NCBI RefSeq assembly: GCF_020360975.1
Contig: NW_025408673.1
Span: 1,240,001-1,304,000, forward strand
DNA: 64,000 nucleotides
Source: Hirsutella rhossiliensis
Taxonomy: Eukaryota; Ascomycota; Sordariomycetes; Hypocreales; Ophiocordycipitaceae
Direction: 5' to 3'
A program made the position numbers and the translations under genes. Numbering within the stretch: position 1 is the first letter of the stretch; the number at the start of each line of letters is the position of its first letter. Under the pieces are notes generated by a model. The model was not told where the DNA came from and did not search any database. It saw nothing but the letters and a program-made list of their open reading frames with translations. Below, in pieces: positions 36,561-47,600 of the stretch.

Positions 36561-36804
36561 GCGTAGGGGGGTATATACCCTTAGTTAGTAAGGGTAGGGA
36601 AGAGTTTTCTACTTATATAAGGGAGAACCTCGCTTAATTTATAATCTTTAGTAGTATATTATATACCTACTAGTAGCTATACGAGGCTATACTTAAGGGG
36701 GCATAATACGCTATTCGCGATAGTTTTAAGCGTATACCTTTTCTATATTTTAGGCTTAGTTTCGAAAAGTTAGCTAAGAAAACGTAATATTATAAGCTTA
36801 CGTT

Positions 36805-38250
36805 TAACTAAGAAAGGTTCTATAGCTTAGGAAAGCTCTATATAGACTATAAAGATTACCCCTTCTTTAGTAATAGTATTTAATAGGTTCCTTTAAAGCC
36901 CTAGGCTTTATGAAAGTCCCTTAGGAACCGTATATAATATAAAAGGGTAAAATTACGGTCTTTTTTTACGTTAATAATATTATCTAAGCTTACTTAAAAG
37001 AGGAAGAAGCTACTACTAAGGAGGCTATATAAGGCCTATAATAAAAGTATAAGATAACTAAGCTAAGGGAGCTAAAGTAGTTCCTAAGGATATAAATCCT
37101 TTAGAATAGGTCTTAATAGACTATCTAGCTTACCTAGGACGCTTATATCGATAAGGTCGCTTATAAATTCCTCCTTAAATCCCTTAATAAGAAGCTTCCC
37201 TTTATACCTATATTAAATAAAGTGCTTTTACTTAATCCGTCCTTTTAAGCTAGGGAGTAAGAGAAACACTAATATTAATAAAAGGTAGGCTCCTTACTTT
37301 TTCTAGCTATTTCTACTAAACCGGATATCTCTTTTATAGTCTCCTAGCTAGCTAGGTATAACTAGAATCCTAGCCCTAGGCACTAAGATATAGTAGACTA
37401 AGCTATCCTTTATCTTTATTTAACGAGATTATATAGTCTATGCCTAGGAGGGTAGGAAAGGAAGAAATTAGCTATTAAAATCTTCCTTTATTTAAGCGAT
37501 TCGTCCTTTATAGATAATTCCTTAGATAGAAAGAGCTTATAAGGGTATATTATATCCCTTTTTAAAGGAACTATTACTTAGAAAGCTTCGAAGTAAGCTA
37601 CCGTTACTAAATTAAGTATAGAGGTAGAGCTACTAGCTCTTTTAAAAGCGTTAAAGGAAGCGATTTTCCTTAGCCGGCTACTTATTTCTTTATAACTATA
37701 AATTCTATACCTATTAGCTATAGAATATAATAATATATAGACTATATAGATTCTTATAAAGGAAAATAGTAAGCTATCGACCTAGCTATAGTATATCGAT
37801 ATCTATTAGTATTAGTTACGCTAAGAGGTCTAAAGGGGACTTATTTCTATTTATTAGGTTTTAATAGTATTAATAAAAGCTAACGGTCTTACGAAGCCCT
37901 TACTAAAGTAAAAGCTAGCTATCTTTTTATAGTAAATTAAGCTAATAGATATTTAAGAGAAGCTATCCTTAGAAGCCCGCTTTAAGAGTCTATAAGAAGA
38001 GCTAATAGTATATAGGAGGAAGGAAACGTCTATAGCTAAAGAGAGGAATTAGGACTTATCTTAAAGGAGGGCCCCTAGCTTAATTAGGACTTATTCTTCT
38101 TAAAGGCCCCCTTTTTAAGGACTTATCCTTAGAGAAGCCCCCCTTTCTTATAGGATATAATTTCCTCCTTAAGGCCACTTTTCCTAAAGTAGGTCTAAAA
38201 GAGCCTAAGGCTAAAACCCGGATTTCTTAAGTAAGGGATAAGTATAGACT
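36805..38250 (+). pseudogene. Copia RT C-terminal part and RNase H (right of LINE-1)
   Basis: This is the continuation of the copia pol frame that breaks at 22,927. The duplicated 13 bp at 36,805-36,817 is followed by LRKVL and RKALYRL. FFYVNNII near 36,970 is the catalytic box (normally YVDD). Then come DAYIDKVAYKFLL near 37,150, a region of RPDISFT type near 37,320, and RNase H with a TEAELLAL-like segment near 37,620. Stops are RIP-type. Confidence 0.8.
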
Positions 38251-38329
38251 AAGACCTCCTCTATACGCTTACCGGCCTAGGTATTTAGCTTTACCCTTTC
38301 TATAAGGGCAGGCTATAGCTAAGGGGGTA

Positions 38330-38809
38330 TATCGCGAAGCGTAGCTTAATTTCATAGTTCTTAGAGATATCCCTTAGTATAAGGGACCTAGGAAGCTAAA
38401 AAAACAGGTTTTAAGGAAGGAGCTAAAAAGAGGTATAAAGAGGAGGGTAGGGGTAAGAGGGGAAGTAAAAGTAGCGATAGCTTCCTATAAAGGTAGCGAG
38501 AGATAAGATAGATATACTAGCAATAGCTAGAAAGGAAGGGAAAAGACCGGTAAAAAGCTCGGTAGCTAAAGGGATATTAATAGCTTCTTTAAGTAGGATC
38601 TTCTTTATTAATTAAGATATTAAATAGGTATAAAGAAGGGCGTTAAATAAAGGAAAGAAGGATAATTAAGGAAATATAATAATTACTCCCTTACCTTTAT
38701 TACTACTCTTATAAGAATTAAATCCCTTTACCCTACCTATCTAACCCCTTACTTTTAATTTTACCTTTATATATTTTATATATACTTTTTATATCTCTCT
38801 TTACGAAAG
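38330..38809 (+). repeat. Copia 3' LTR
   Basis: It begins TATCGCGAAGCG directly after a purine run, AAGGGGG at 38,321-38,327, the likely polypurine tract. It has about 27 extra bases (near 38,400-38,430) compared with the 5' LTR, in which a short piece is repeated. Its right end is placed where Gyp4 RT coding begins on the other strand, within a few bases. Confidence 0.78.
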
Positions 38810-40354
38810 TATTATCTATATATATAAAGGTAAACGTATTAAGAAAGTCCTAAAGTATATTATTAATATAATACTAAAAGGTAGTAAGCGCTTTTAAGAG
38901 GCTAAAAAGCGTTATAAGCTATATAAATAAGCTATAGTAAGTATAGAACGCTATCTTTTACTTATTACGCTTTAAGATCTATATATTATAAAATACTTAT
39001 TTTATATTTAGCTTTATAAACTACTTTACCTTTAAGAGGTTATAAAGTATAGTTAAGATTAAAGGTAGAGGGTAGCGGTCTAGCCTTATAATTATATTTA
39101 AAGCCTTATAGTTATAATATAACTATATCTTACCCCTTAGCTTATATATAAATAAAACTAGCGCTCTTACTTTAAAGCTACTTACTTAAATAAAGCTATT
39201 ATTTAAGAGGTCCCTTAGTATCTTTTTTAATACTAGTAGCTAAATATATATAATATATTATATAGCGGCCTAAATAGTATAGGTAGTTCTTACCCCTTCT
39301 TATTAATATATAGTATAACCTTATAGTTTACCCTTAGCTTATATAAGTTAAGTTTATCTACTTCTTAAGGCTTAAATAGTAAATAAAGATTATAAAAGCG
39401 CTTTAGTATTTACTTTTATAGCTTAGTAAGCGACTTTAGCTTCTTTATCTAAACGGCCTTAATAATATCTACTAAGTTAATAATATAAACCGCTATATTA
39501 GCCGCTATATAACCTTCCTCTTACTTTAATTATTATATAGTTCTTATAAAGATAAAGGTAAGGACCTCTTATACTAAGAGTAAAGCTTATATACTTAGTC
39601 TTATACTTATAAAACTATTATTATAATAGACCTATTATTATATACGCTTAAACTATAGCTTCTTTTAGTATAAAATTAAGTATAACTTTATATATAATAA
39701 CTAAGGTTTCCTAAGAATTAAGGGAAACTTTAGTTAAAGGATTATATAGGCTATAATAAGCTTATAATAGCCGTTAACCTTTATAGCTAGCTATATAATA
39801 CCCTTAATCTTTATACCTTTTATTGCGCTTAAAGCGCCTTTTACTTATCTTAAGGCAATCCTTTTTACTAGTACTTATATCTCTTATATAAGCGCCTTAT
39901 TAACTATAGTATAGTATTAATAGCCTTTATTTATAAGGGCGGCGACTAGTAAGGAGTTATTAATTATAACCTATATTAAAGTAGGCTCCTCTTTTATATA
40001 GGCGGATAACTCTTCTTTCCCTTTTACTAGTACTAGTAATTAAAGCTCTAGAGCTTATCTTTACTTTAGAGCTACTCTTTTTCTTTTAAGCCTAGAGGGG
40101 CGGAGTCCTCCTTATTATTTAAGGTAAAGAGTAGTTCTATCTTTACTACTTAAACTAATATAGGCCGCTTAGCTAAAAGGAAGGAGTATTTTAATATAAA
40201 GTATATAAACGCGCTATAATATAGGTAGTAGCTATTAGTTTTCCTTTTCCCGATTTCCTTACTTATTACTTACTTTGCCTACTACCTAGAGTATAGGGCG
40301 GTATAAGGGGTAGTTAACGGCGTCTTATTACCGCGTTTAGCCTAGTCTATATTA
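38810..40354 (-). pseudogene. Gyp4 (gypsy, minus strand): protease and start of RT
   Basis: Read right to left, a retropepsin-like region lies near 40,000-39,600 (FIAALINKGYQYYTIVNKAL; then FPLILRKP). The RT N-terminus follows from about 39,350: RPLYNI, then APVLFIYK and DYRALN-like sequence, and LDRYPLPLI near 39,090. The RT frame reaches a palm sequence close to FIYIDN at 38,815, where copia begins. The remaining RT, RNase H and integrase are missing. Upstream parts of Gyp4 probably continue at 42,208-42,390 and 52,815-53,610, beyond later insertions. Confidence 0.7.
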
Positions 40355-40398
40355 AGTTAGCTTACCTACTTAAGGGCATACTTACTTAAGGGCACGTC
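40355..40398 (+). repeat. Fot1-like left TIR
   Basis: This 44-bp inverted repeat starts AGTTAGCTTACC and matches the reverse complement of 42,164-42,207 with two differences. It has two internal copies of ACTTAAGGGCA. Confidence 0.93.
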
Positions 40399-40449
40399 TC
40401 TATAATACTAACGCGCCGACTAACTTATATATTATAACCGCGAATTCTC

Positions 40450-42080
40450 GTATATCTTATACTTAATTATTATTAAAAAAACTTTATTCGAATTAGCAAT
40501 ATCTTAGCTTTCTAAATATACCGAAGATTAGCTTTAGAACGCTCTAGCTAATATTAAATTCGGTATAGGTTAGGTATAAGCTAGTCGGAAGTAGGGTATT
40601 CTAAGGACGATACTTTAGAAACGCTTTAAAGGTGCCTAACTAAAGAGAGAGGCATATAAATGCTATTAGAGGCTTAGCCGAGAGTAAGAGAAATACCTCT
40701 AGGATTAGGTTCTTACCTAAGCCGCCCTTAGGCTCCCCTTAATATATCTCTAGCTAAGGGAATTCGCCGGCCGTATTATTACGGCTATAGGCGATACCCG
40801 CCTACTTAGAAAATACTAGGTAGTAGGCTTTTTAGCCCGAAATCTAAAGGTTAGCACGATTAAAGGTAAAGCTCTCGATTCTACTTATATTAACGGCGCT
40901 TCTATAGCCCGGATTAAGGAGTGGTTCTAGTTACTTAAGCTCCCGGCTTTATAGGCTATTCCCCTAGAATCACGCTTTAATATAGACGAAATAGGTATCC
41001 TCGAAGGTCTCGGCTATAACGGCCTTATACTAAGGAGCTTAAAGAAGAAGGAGACACTTAAAAAGCGGCTTAGGTCGCGTTATTAGACTATAATAGTAGA
41101 ATGCGTCTCTACTACTAGCCGGGCCTTAACTCCTCTTATAATCTTTAAAGGTTAGGACCTTTAATACTAATAGTTCCTTAAAGAACTCGACTTTCTAAAG
41201 GATTAGGACTTTATAGCCTCTCTAAAGGGCTAGATAAGCGACTCTATCGCGATTTAATAGCTTAAGTAGGCCTTTATCCTATAAATAAGAAGCTAGCTAT
41301 AAGGCAACGTCCTCTTAATTATAGATAGCTACGGAAGCTATTAGACTAACGATTTTATATACGAATGCTTCCTATACGGTATATATCTCCTTTTCCTACC
41401 TTTATACGCCTCGCACGTCCTTTAACCTCTTAATATCTCGATTTTTTCGCCGATTAAAGCTGCCTACCGACGTTAACTTTAAAAAATCGCTTCTCTCGAC
41501 GATATAGCACTAATTAGCAAGGCACTTTTCCTTCGCTACTATTATTAGGCCCGGCAGGCCGGCCTAACCGAGAAAAATATTAAATAGGGGTAGCGAGGGA
41601 TAGGACTTTAGCTAGTTAATATAGCAAAGCTATTAATAAGCTGCTTTATCTTGCCCGCGCCGTTAACGCTGTTACTACTAAAGAGGAAGAAGAATTTAAG
41701 CTTAATAGATAATAGCGATGCCTTTAAAACACCGAGACGATCGTAGGAAGTCTATAGGCTTATTAGGGGGCTCGAAAATCGCGGTTAAGTTAACTATACG
41801 ATCCGTATGCTTTTTAGTAAAGTTAGCCGTAGCCTTAATCGTTAGAATACGTAGCTTATAACGGCATAGCTACGTATATAATAGCTTAAGTATTAATTAT
41901 ATCGTCTACGGCCTTAAAAGCAACGAAAAATCGCCTAAGATCTAAATAGCCGGTTTATACGGATTAAATAAGTTATTAAGACGAGGAAACAGCTTTAACG
42001 CGCCCTTAAGCCGTCTACTATCGCAATAGCTAATTAGAAGGCGGATTTTAAAGCTTTATATAAAAGCTAGCAGCTAGAAT
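40450..42080 (+). pseudogene. Fot1-like DDE transposase, RIP-inactivated
   Basis: Pogo-type DDE transposase of the Fot1/Pot2 kind. FNIDEIGILEGLGYN near 40,975 holds the first catalytic Asp. GNVLLIIDSYGSY near 41,305 (normally a VDGHGSH motif) holds the second. LFLPLYASHVL followed by PLNISIFSPIKAAYR near 41,390-41,470 holds the third, where Asp has become Asn (codon 41,432-41,434) through a TpG-to-TpA change. A DNA-binding N-terminus is expected at about 40,450-40,800 but is hard to read. It cannot be functional. Confidence 0.85.
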
Positions 42081-42163
42081 AGTAGGAAAACACTATAATT
42101 AAGTATCGCGATATAAAAACGTAGCTTTAATTGCTATTAAAATATACTGTCTTAGTTATATAA

Positions 42164-42207
42164 GACGTGCCCTTAAGTAGGTATGCCCCTAAGTAGGTAA
42201 GCTAACT
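42164..42207 (-). repeat. Fot1-like right TIR
   Basis: Inverted partner of 40,355-40,398, ending GGTAAGCTAACT and followed by the TA duplication. Confidence 0.93.
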
Positions 42208-42390
42208 TATAAGTAGCCGATATTAAGGTATCCCTATTTATATTAATAGCCGACTATTTATCTTATAAAAGGGCGGTAATCCTATTACTACTATATAGCG
42301 TGCGCTTATATAGCTTTTAAAAACGCAGCGTTTACTTATAGCCTTATACTACCTTTATTAACCGGCTTATATACTCGCTATAGTTAGTAG
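42208..42390 (-). other. Gyp4 middle piece between two insertions
   Basis: This 183-bp stretch lies between the Fot1-like element and LRX copy 2. It is the native continuation of Gyp4 to the right of the Fot1 target TA. On the minus strand it reads as open coding with few stops, but I recognise no domain. Confidence 0.5.
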
Positions 42391-42822
42391 TTTAATAGTA
42401 GCTACGGTATATACCTAAAGATATACCTACGCTAACGGTAATAGTAGTAGCTAGATATTAAAGGACGAGGGGGTCTAAGGGGAACGAAGGAAAAGAGAAA
42501 GTACTAGGTAAGGTAAGGTAAAGGTAAAGAGGGCTAAAAAGGTATATTAGTAAAAGAGGATATAGAAGAATATAAAAGAGATAATAATAAAAGATAATAC
42601 TAAAATGCTATCTACTAGCTAAGGAGGAAAAGAGACCTCTTTTATAGACCGAATTTTCCTTCCTTCTTTCTTAAATAAATAAGGGCTAAGGGACTATCTA
42701 ATTAAGAAGAGGGCTAGCTAGAGACTCTACTAAGGATCCTACTAAGGACCCTACTAAGGACCCTACTAAAGACTCTAATACGCGGGCTATATATTCCTTA
42801 GGGTATAGATGCCCCCGTTAAA
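42391..42822 (+). repeat. LRX repeat copy 2
   Basis: This 432-bp copy of the 3,151-3,580 repeat is RIP-mutated. Left flank is GTAG. Right flank (CTCCTC) does not repeat it, unlike the matched CTAG flanks of copy 1. That suggests its partner end is copy 3 at 52,814. Confidence 0.85.
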
Positions 42823-43369
42823 CTCCTCTATAATAAAGAATAGACGCCCTCGTCTACTAGGTAAGTAAGTAGGTAATAGCTAAGGAATAAAGAAATAGAT
42901 AAGCAGCTAAGCAGCTAAGTAGGCAAGTAGGCAAGAAACAGCCTAACGGGAGACTAAGGAATAGACTAAGTAACGGGCTAAGGAATAAGCTAATAAGAGA
43001 GTAAAGGATAAACTAAAAGTAAGAAATAGTAATAGAGGAAGAAAAGAGATCCTTATAGGTAAAGGAAAGAAGAAGCTAACGAGGAAGGTAGAGGAAAGAA
43101 ATCTTAAAGGAAAAGGGGGAAAAAGTCCTTAAAGAAATACCCTAAAAATTATTTAAAATTTAAATATTATACCCTCTTTTCCCCTAGCGACTTTTACGTC
43201 TAGCTAGCTTTACCTAGGCAAATACCTATACCTAGGAGGAGAATACTAGGGATTGCTACTCTTATCTTATTTATTTTAGGTATTTTAAAAAGGGGGAATT
43301 TTTTATACTTTCTTTAAGACTACTTAAAGGTACCTACCGCGTCGGCTACTATAGACCGTGCTAGGAAGG
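42823..43369. other. Left part of the LRX-element interior, no gene seen
   Basis: This 547-bp purine-rich stretch contains short repeated units, such as AAGCAGCTAAGCAGCTAAGT near 42,900-42,920. It is only partly RIP-mutated. About 30 bases at its start (ACAATAAAGACTAGACG-like) recur near 51,996 on the other side of gypsy B. The last five bases (GAAGG) are the gypsy B target site. Confidence 0.5.
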
Positions 43370-43823
43370 TATAACGACCGGTATTATTCCTAAGGGATAA
43401 ACCTATCGAGGGGTTTATATTAGTAGATATAATAGGGCGTGGTCTAAGCAATAATATATATATTACGTTAGTAATAAGTCGGAGGTTATAGACTATAGAC
43501 TATAACTAAGTAATTAAAATTAAAGATAGAATCGTAATAAAGATCTATATTATATTAAAAGCTAGAGAGCTATCTATTTAAAGAGTAAAAGTAGGTAGCT
43601 ATATATACCTATAAAGACTGTCCTTAGATTATAGGCCTAGCTATAATCCCTAACGTTAGATTATATAGAGCGTAGTAATCCTATTAATCCTAGGTTACTT
43701 AGATCTTTACGATCCCCTCGATCCTATATCTATTAAATAGTTATACTAACTATTTATCTATTAGACTATATTACGTGCTTAACGCGGTCGACTATTAGCG
43801 GCCTAGTAGCTATAGTCGTAATA
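43370..43823 (-). repeat. Gypsy B 3' LTR (left)
   Basis: It begins TATAACGACC and ends near GTCGTAATA in plus orientation. Nearly every CpA and TpG is lost compared with the equivalent LTR of copy C. Confidence 0.92.
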
Positions 43824-43885
43824 CGATGTCTCCCTTCCTTTTAGTCTTATCTATAAGACCTACTATAGCTGCCTTAGCCGCTATA

Positions 43886-43893
43886 TATAAATA
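43886..43893 (+). promoter_or_regulatory. TATA box of the antisense gene, copy B
   Basis: TATAAATA at the position equivalent to the box in copies A and C, 73 bases from the former start codon. It survives although neighbouring bases are RIP-mutated; the motif itself contains no CpA or TpG, so survival alone does not show selection. Confidence 0.45.
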
Positions 43894-43965
43894 TACCCTT
43901 ATCGTATTATACGTAAGTATATCGTTCCTTATTTCTTTATCTTTTTAGGATATACTACTAATAGT

Positions 43966-44699
43966 ATATCTAGTCGTATACTAAAAAATCGTTCCCGAAA
44001 AGCCTCTAAGCGCGCTACTCTTACTAAATATATCGGCTTAAGTAGAGATCCTACTAATATACCGTGCACTCGATACTTTAAGGCAAAAAAGACGAATTAT
44101 TAGATAGCCGAAAATTCTTCGCGCTATAATAATTATATTACTAGTAGTCGTCCCTATTATAATAGTGTTTTAGTAGCCTCTTTTTATAGGTGTCTTTTAA
44201 TTCTTTCTATATATAGTAGCTAACGTATTTCTTTTAGTAACTAAATTATTAGCGGAGTAGCGTAAGCTATATTCTAAAAAGGAGGAAGCTAGGAAAGCCT
44301 TATTAGAGCTTTAGGTATAGCTTGCGAACCTTTAGTCGTAAATATCTATCGCCGTTAATCGTTTAGCTTATATCTAGAAGATTTAGAATCGTATAAAAGA
44401 AAAGAGTTCTAAGTTATTTTATTATAGTATCTAAGAAGTAAATACTAAGGATAGCGTTTTACCTATGCTTAATACGTATAAGCATTAGGTAGTAAATAAT
44501 TTATAATCGTTAAGCGTTCTTAACGAGGCGAATTAGTCCTTATTTAGTATTAGCGAGGGGTTTATAGATCTTAGTCCTTTAATCCCTCCTAAACCTTCTA
44601 GTAAAATTATCGAAGTAGAGAGCCGTAGTAGGTTAAGTACTTAAGTAGTTCCTAGGTATTTTCTTTTAGTCTATATCCCTTTTACTTAATAAGGTATTC
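43966..44699 (+). pseudogene. Antisense Zn2Cys6-like gene in gypsy copy B, start lost
   Basis: Position and order are the same as in copies A and C, on the strand opposite to pol. The start codon is ATA at 43,966 instead of ATG, and several Cys codons of the cluster are Tyr through RIP. The coiled-coil part (RRL...LARIRK type) is present to the stop TAA at 44,697-44,699. It can no longer be expressed as the full protein. Confidence 0.6.
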
Positions 44700-47600
44700 T
44701 TATTACTAACCTTATTTTCTTATATTTAGTATTTATTCTACTTTATATTTTTAATTATTATTAACTTTAATTTTTTCCTATAGTTTAGCGTTTTATAGCG
44801 CTAGTTCTAATAATAAGATATAAAATATTAGGTATATCTATATTATTATTAGTAGCGAAAGTTTATAGTTAACTTTTAAAATAGTTTTCTTAACCTTAAA
44901 CGGTCTAAGTTTCTTAAAATCTAATTTATTACTTAGTCGTTTTATTTTAATATTTCGTTATATAAGGTAGACTATATCTCCCTCTCGAAAGATTAGTCCC
45001 TATAATCTTTTCCGATTATAGTAAGTAGATATTCGTTCTCTAATAAATTAAAGTTCTTATTATATTTCTTTATATACTTTTTATAGCTAATCTACTTATA
45101 GTATCGCTCGTTTTACTTATAGTCCTTATCGAGTAACCTTAAATACTTCTAGGTTATATCTATAATTAGTATATACTAGTAAGAGCTTAGTTATTTCCGT
45201 AACTAAGCTATTATAAGCTAGTTACGCTATTAATAGCTATTTAACTTAATCGTTTTATTCGTAGCTAATATAATATTATAAATATTATTTAAGCGTTTAG
45301 TTAAGTCGTTCTATTTATCTATTTATTTATAGGTAATAAGCTATACTAAGCTTATATTTCGTCCCTAATTATACTATAAGAGCTTATTAAAATTTAGCTA
45401 TAAACGTACTTCCTTTATTAAAGATAATCTTATTTAGTAGTCCGTAATTACTAATAATTACTTATAGGAATATATATACTAGCTCTTTTATATTACTTAC
45501 TTCTTTATATAGTAAAAAGTATCTATACTTTATTAATCTATCGGTAATAATAAATATACTATTATACTTAACGTTAGTTATAGGTTCTTTTAATAGTAGT
45601 AGCTTTATAATATAGTCGAAAGCTATTAAATCCTATGGTTTCTCTAGTACTAATAGCGGTTATAATTCTCTATATAGCTTATATCGTTTAGCTTTACTTT
45701 ATACGTTAAGTTCGTATTCTTTAATAACTTATTATATTACTTCCTTAAGCTATAAGAAGTTATATTATCGTTTAATCCGTTTTATTATTCTTTAGATTCC
45801 TTAATATTTATATATTAGATATTTATATATATCTTATATAACTTTATCTTATAATTCTAGTAGTATCTAGATTTTATTCTTATATATTAAAACTTCCGAA
45901 TATTCTATATCGTATCCCTTTAGTACTTTATATTCTTTTATCTATTTTAGGATCTTTTAGTATATCGAGTCGTTAGGTTATACTTTAAATATTATATTTA
46001 GCTATTATTACTAGTAGTTCCTGTTTTTATTAATTTCTAAGAGCTATCCTTTCGCTATAGGTGCCCTTATATCGTAGTTACTTCGTTAACTAAGGGTATT
46101 AGCTCGACCGTTTTCTATTCCTTTTCTATAGATTATTTTATAGTTAAGTTTTAATAAGTATTCTACCTATCGGATCTATCGTCCGTTTAACTATTATATT
46201 ATTATAAAGTATAAGATGTTTTTATAATCTATATAAACCTTAACTTTATACTTACTTCCGAGAAGGTAGTATTAAAATTCCTTAAAAGCTTAAATAATTA
46301 TAAGGAACTCTTTATTATAGATAAGGTAATTAAGTTCTACGCTATATAGCTTCTTCGAATAAAATATAATCGGTCGTAGTCTTCCTTTATTATCTTCTTA
46401 TCCGATTTATACTCTTAGAGTAAAGTCTAATATATCGGTTTTAAGTTTAATTTATCGTTTTAGATTAAAGGTAGTTAAGACTAGTTCTTATATAATTATA
46501 GTTTTAATATATTCGAAAGCTTTATTAGCTTTATCGTCCTATATAAATTCTTTTTCCTTCTTTATTAAGTCGTATAGTAGTATTATAATCTTTCTAAAAT
46601 CTCTAATAAATCGTTAGTAGTAATTTATAAATCCTAGGAAACTTTATACGTCCTTAACATTCTTTAGCGTTAGCTATTCTTTAACTAAGTTAATCTTATC
46701 TTATTATATTTATATTTCTCTTAGTAAGATCGTATATCTAAGGAAGTCTACTTCCTATATATAGAACTTACTTTTTTCTAGCTTAACTAGTAACTTTATA
46801 TTCTAAAGTACGCGGAGTACCTTATAGATATATTCTTTATATTCTTCTAAGGTATCTAAGAAGATTAAGATATTATCTAGGTATACTACTATAAAGATAT
46901 TTAAGTATTTACGTAGGATATTATTAATTATCCGTTAAAAGGTAGCTAGTATATTTATAAGTCTAAATAGTATTACTAGATATTCGAATAGTCCGAATTT
47001 CGTTTTAAAGGCTATTATCTATTTATATCCCTTTTTTATACGTATTAAGTTATAATCGCCTTTAAGGTTAAGGGCTATAAACTATTTTTTACTATATAAT
47101 CGATCTTATAGTTCCGATATAAGCGGTAATAGTATTCGGTCTTTTATTATAATATTATTTAAGCGTCTATAGTTAATAACTAGTCGTAGCTTACCGTTTT
47201 TCTTTAAAATAAATATAACTAGGTAGCCTACTTTAGATATTAATGTTTATATATATCCTTTTTATAGATTCTCGTTAAGGTAGTTATATAGCGTTTATAG
47301 TTACTTTTCGTTTAGGTTATAGATCTTATAAAACGTTAGCGTTATTCTATCCTTAAGATAAATTTCGTGGTCTTATTAGCTATATTTAAGTAACCCTATC
47401 TTAAGTTCTTCCTTAAAGAGTTTATTATATTTTAGGTATTCTTAAGGGATATTCTTTATTCTATCTTATAGGCTTTATTCTTTCCTTTAAGAGCTAGTTT
47501 CTCTTAACTTAAGCTCTTATTAATTTATTTAAGGTCTTTCCTTAAAGTAGTAATAACTCTTTAGATCTTTATCTTATATCCTTTATTCTATTTATATCGG

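Larger units (their letters stand above)
22928..36804 (-). mobile_element. LINE-1: near full-length Tad-like LINE holding gypsy A
   Basis: TAACTAAGAAAGG flanks it at 22,915-22,927 and 36,805-36,817, a 13-bp target duplication typical of LINE insertion, and the copia RT frame closes when the LINE is removed. The T-rich sequence at 22,930-22,950 is the tail. ORF1 is at 35,051-36,550 and ORF2 at 22,990-27,100. Gypsy copy A sits at 27,172-35,045, between ORF1 and the endonuclease domain. Without it the LINE is about 6.0 kb. It is heavily RIP-mutated. Confidence 0.88.
18540..38250 (+). pseudogene. Copia gag-pol remnant, split by a solo LTR and LINE-1
   Basis: A gag-like region (about 18,540-20,000) contains a Pro/Gly GC-rich patch at 19,340-19,430. 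Integrase occupies about 20,250-21,480, with YGQGKTKRRI-like and FFIDAFLRIVFPYFL segments and the copia C-terminal pattern SYLVGYNSTNIF near 21,140, then VISTRDIIFDE near 21,195. RT begins near 22,540 (SFKEVPKEI, FDLKLNQIDIVNAFIN) and breaks at 22,927. It resumes at 36,805 with LRKVL, then FFYVNNII near 36,970 (normally FYVDDII). RNase H follows near 37,480-37,810 and the frame decays by about 38,250. Stops throughout are RIP-type. Confidence 0.85.
17925..38809 (+). mobile_element. Ty1/copia retrotransposon with nested insertions
   Basis: Two direct LTRs (17,925-18,374 and 38,330-38,809) bound copia coding sequence in the order gag, integrase, reverse transcriptase, RNase H. Two insertions split it: a solo LTR at 21,765-22,461 and LINE-1 at 22,928-36,804. 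Without them the element is about 6.3 kb. Left flank is Gyp3 and right flank is Gyp4 on the opposite strand. The five bases before the left LTR (ACCTT) do not recur after the right LTR, so the two ends may come from different insertions. RIP is heavy throughout. Confidence 0.85.
40355..42207 (+). mobile_element. Fot1/pogo-like DNA transposon, 44-bp TIRs, TSD TA
   Basis: The 1,853-bp element has inverted terminal repeats at 40,355-40,398 and 42,164-42,207 that differ at about two RIP-type positions. TA flanks both sides (40,353-40,354 and 42,208-42,209), as expected for Tc1/mariner-pogo insertion. Each TIR contains ACTTAAGGGCA twice, in tandem with a short spacer; such repeats often serve as transposase-binding sites. 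It is inserted in Gyp4. Confidence 0.93.
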
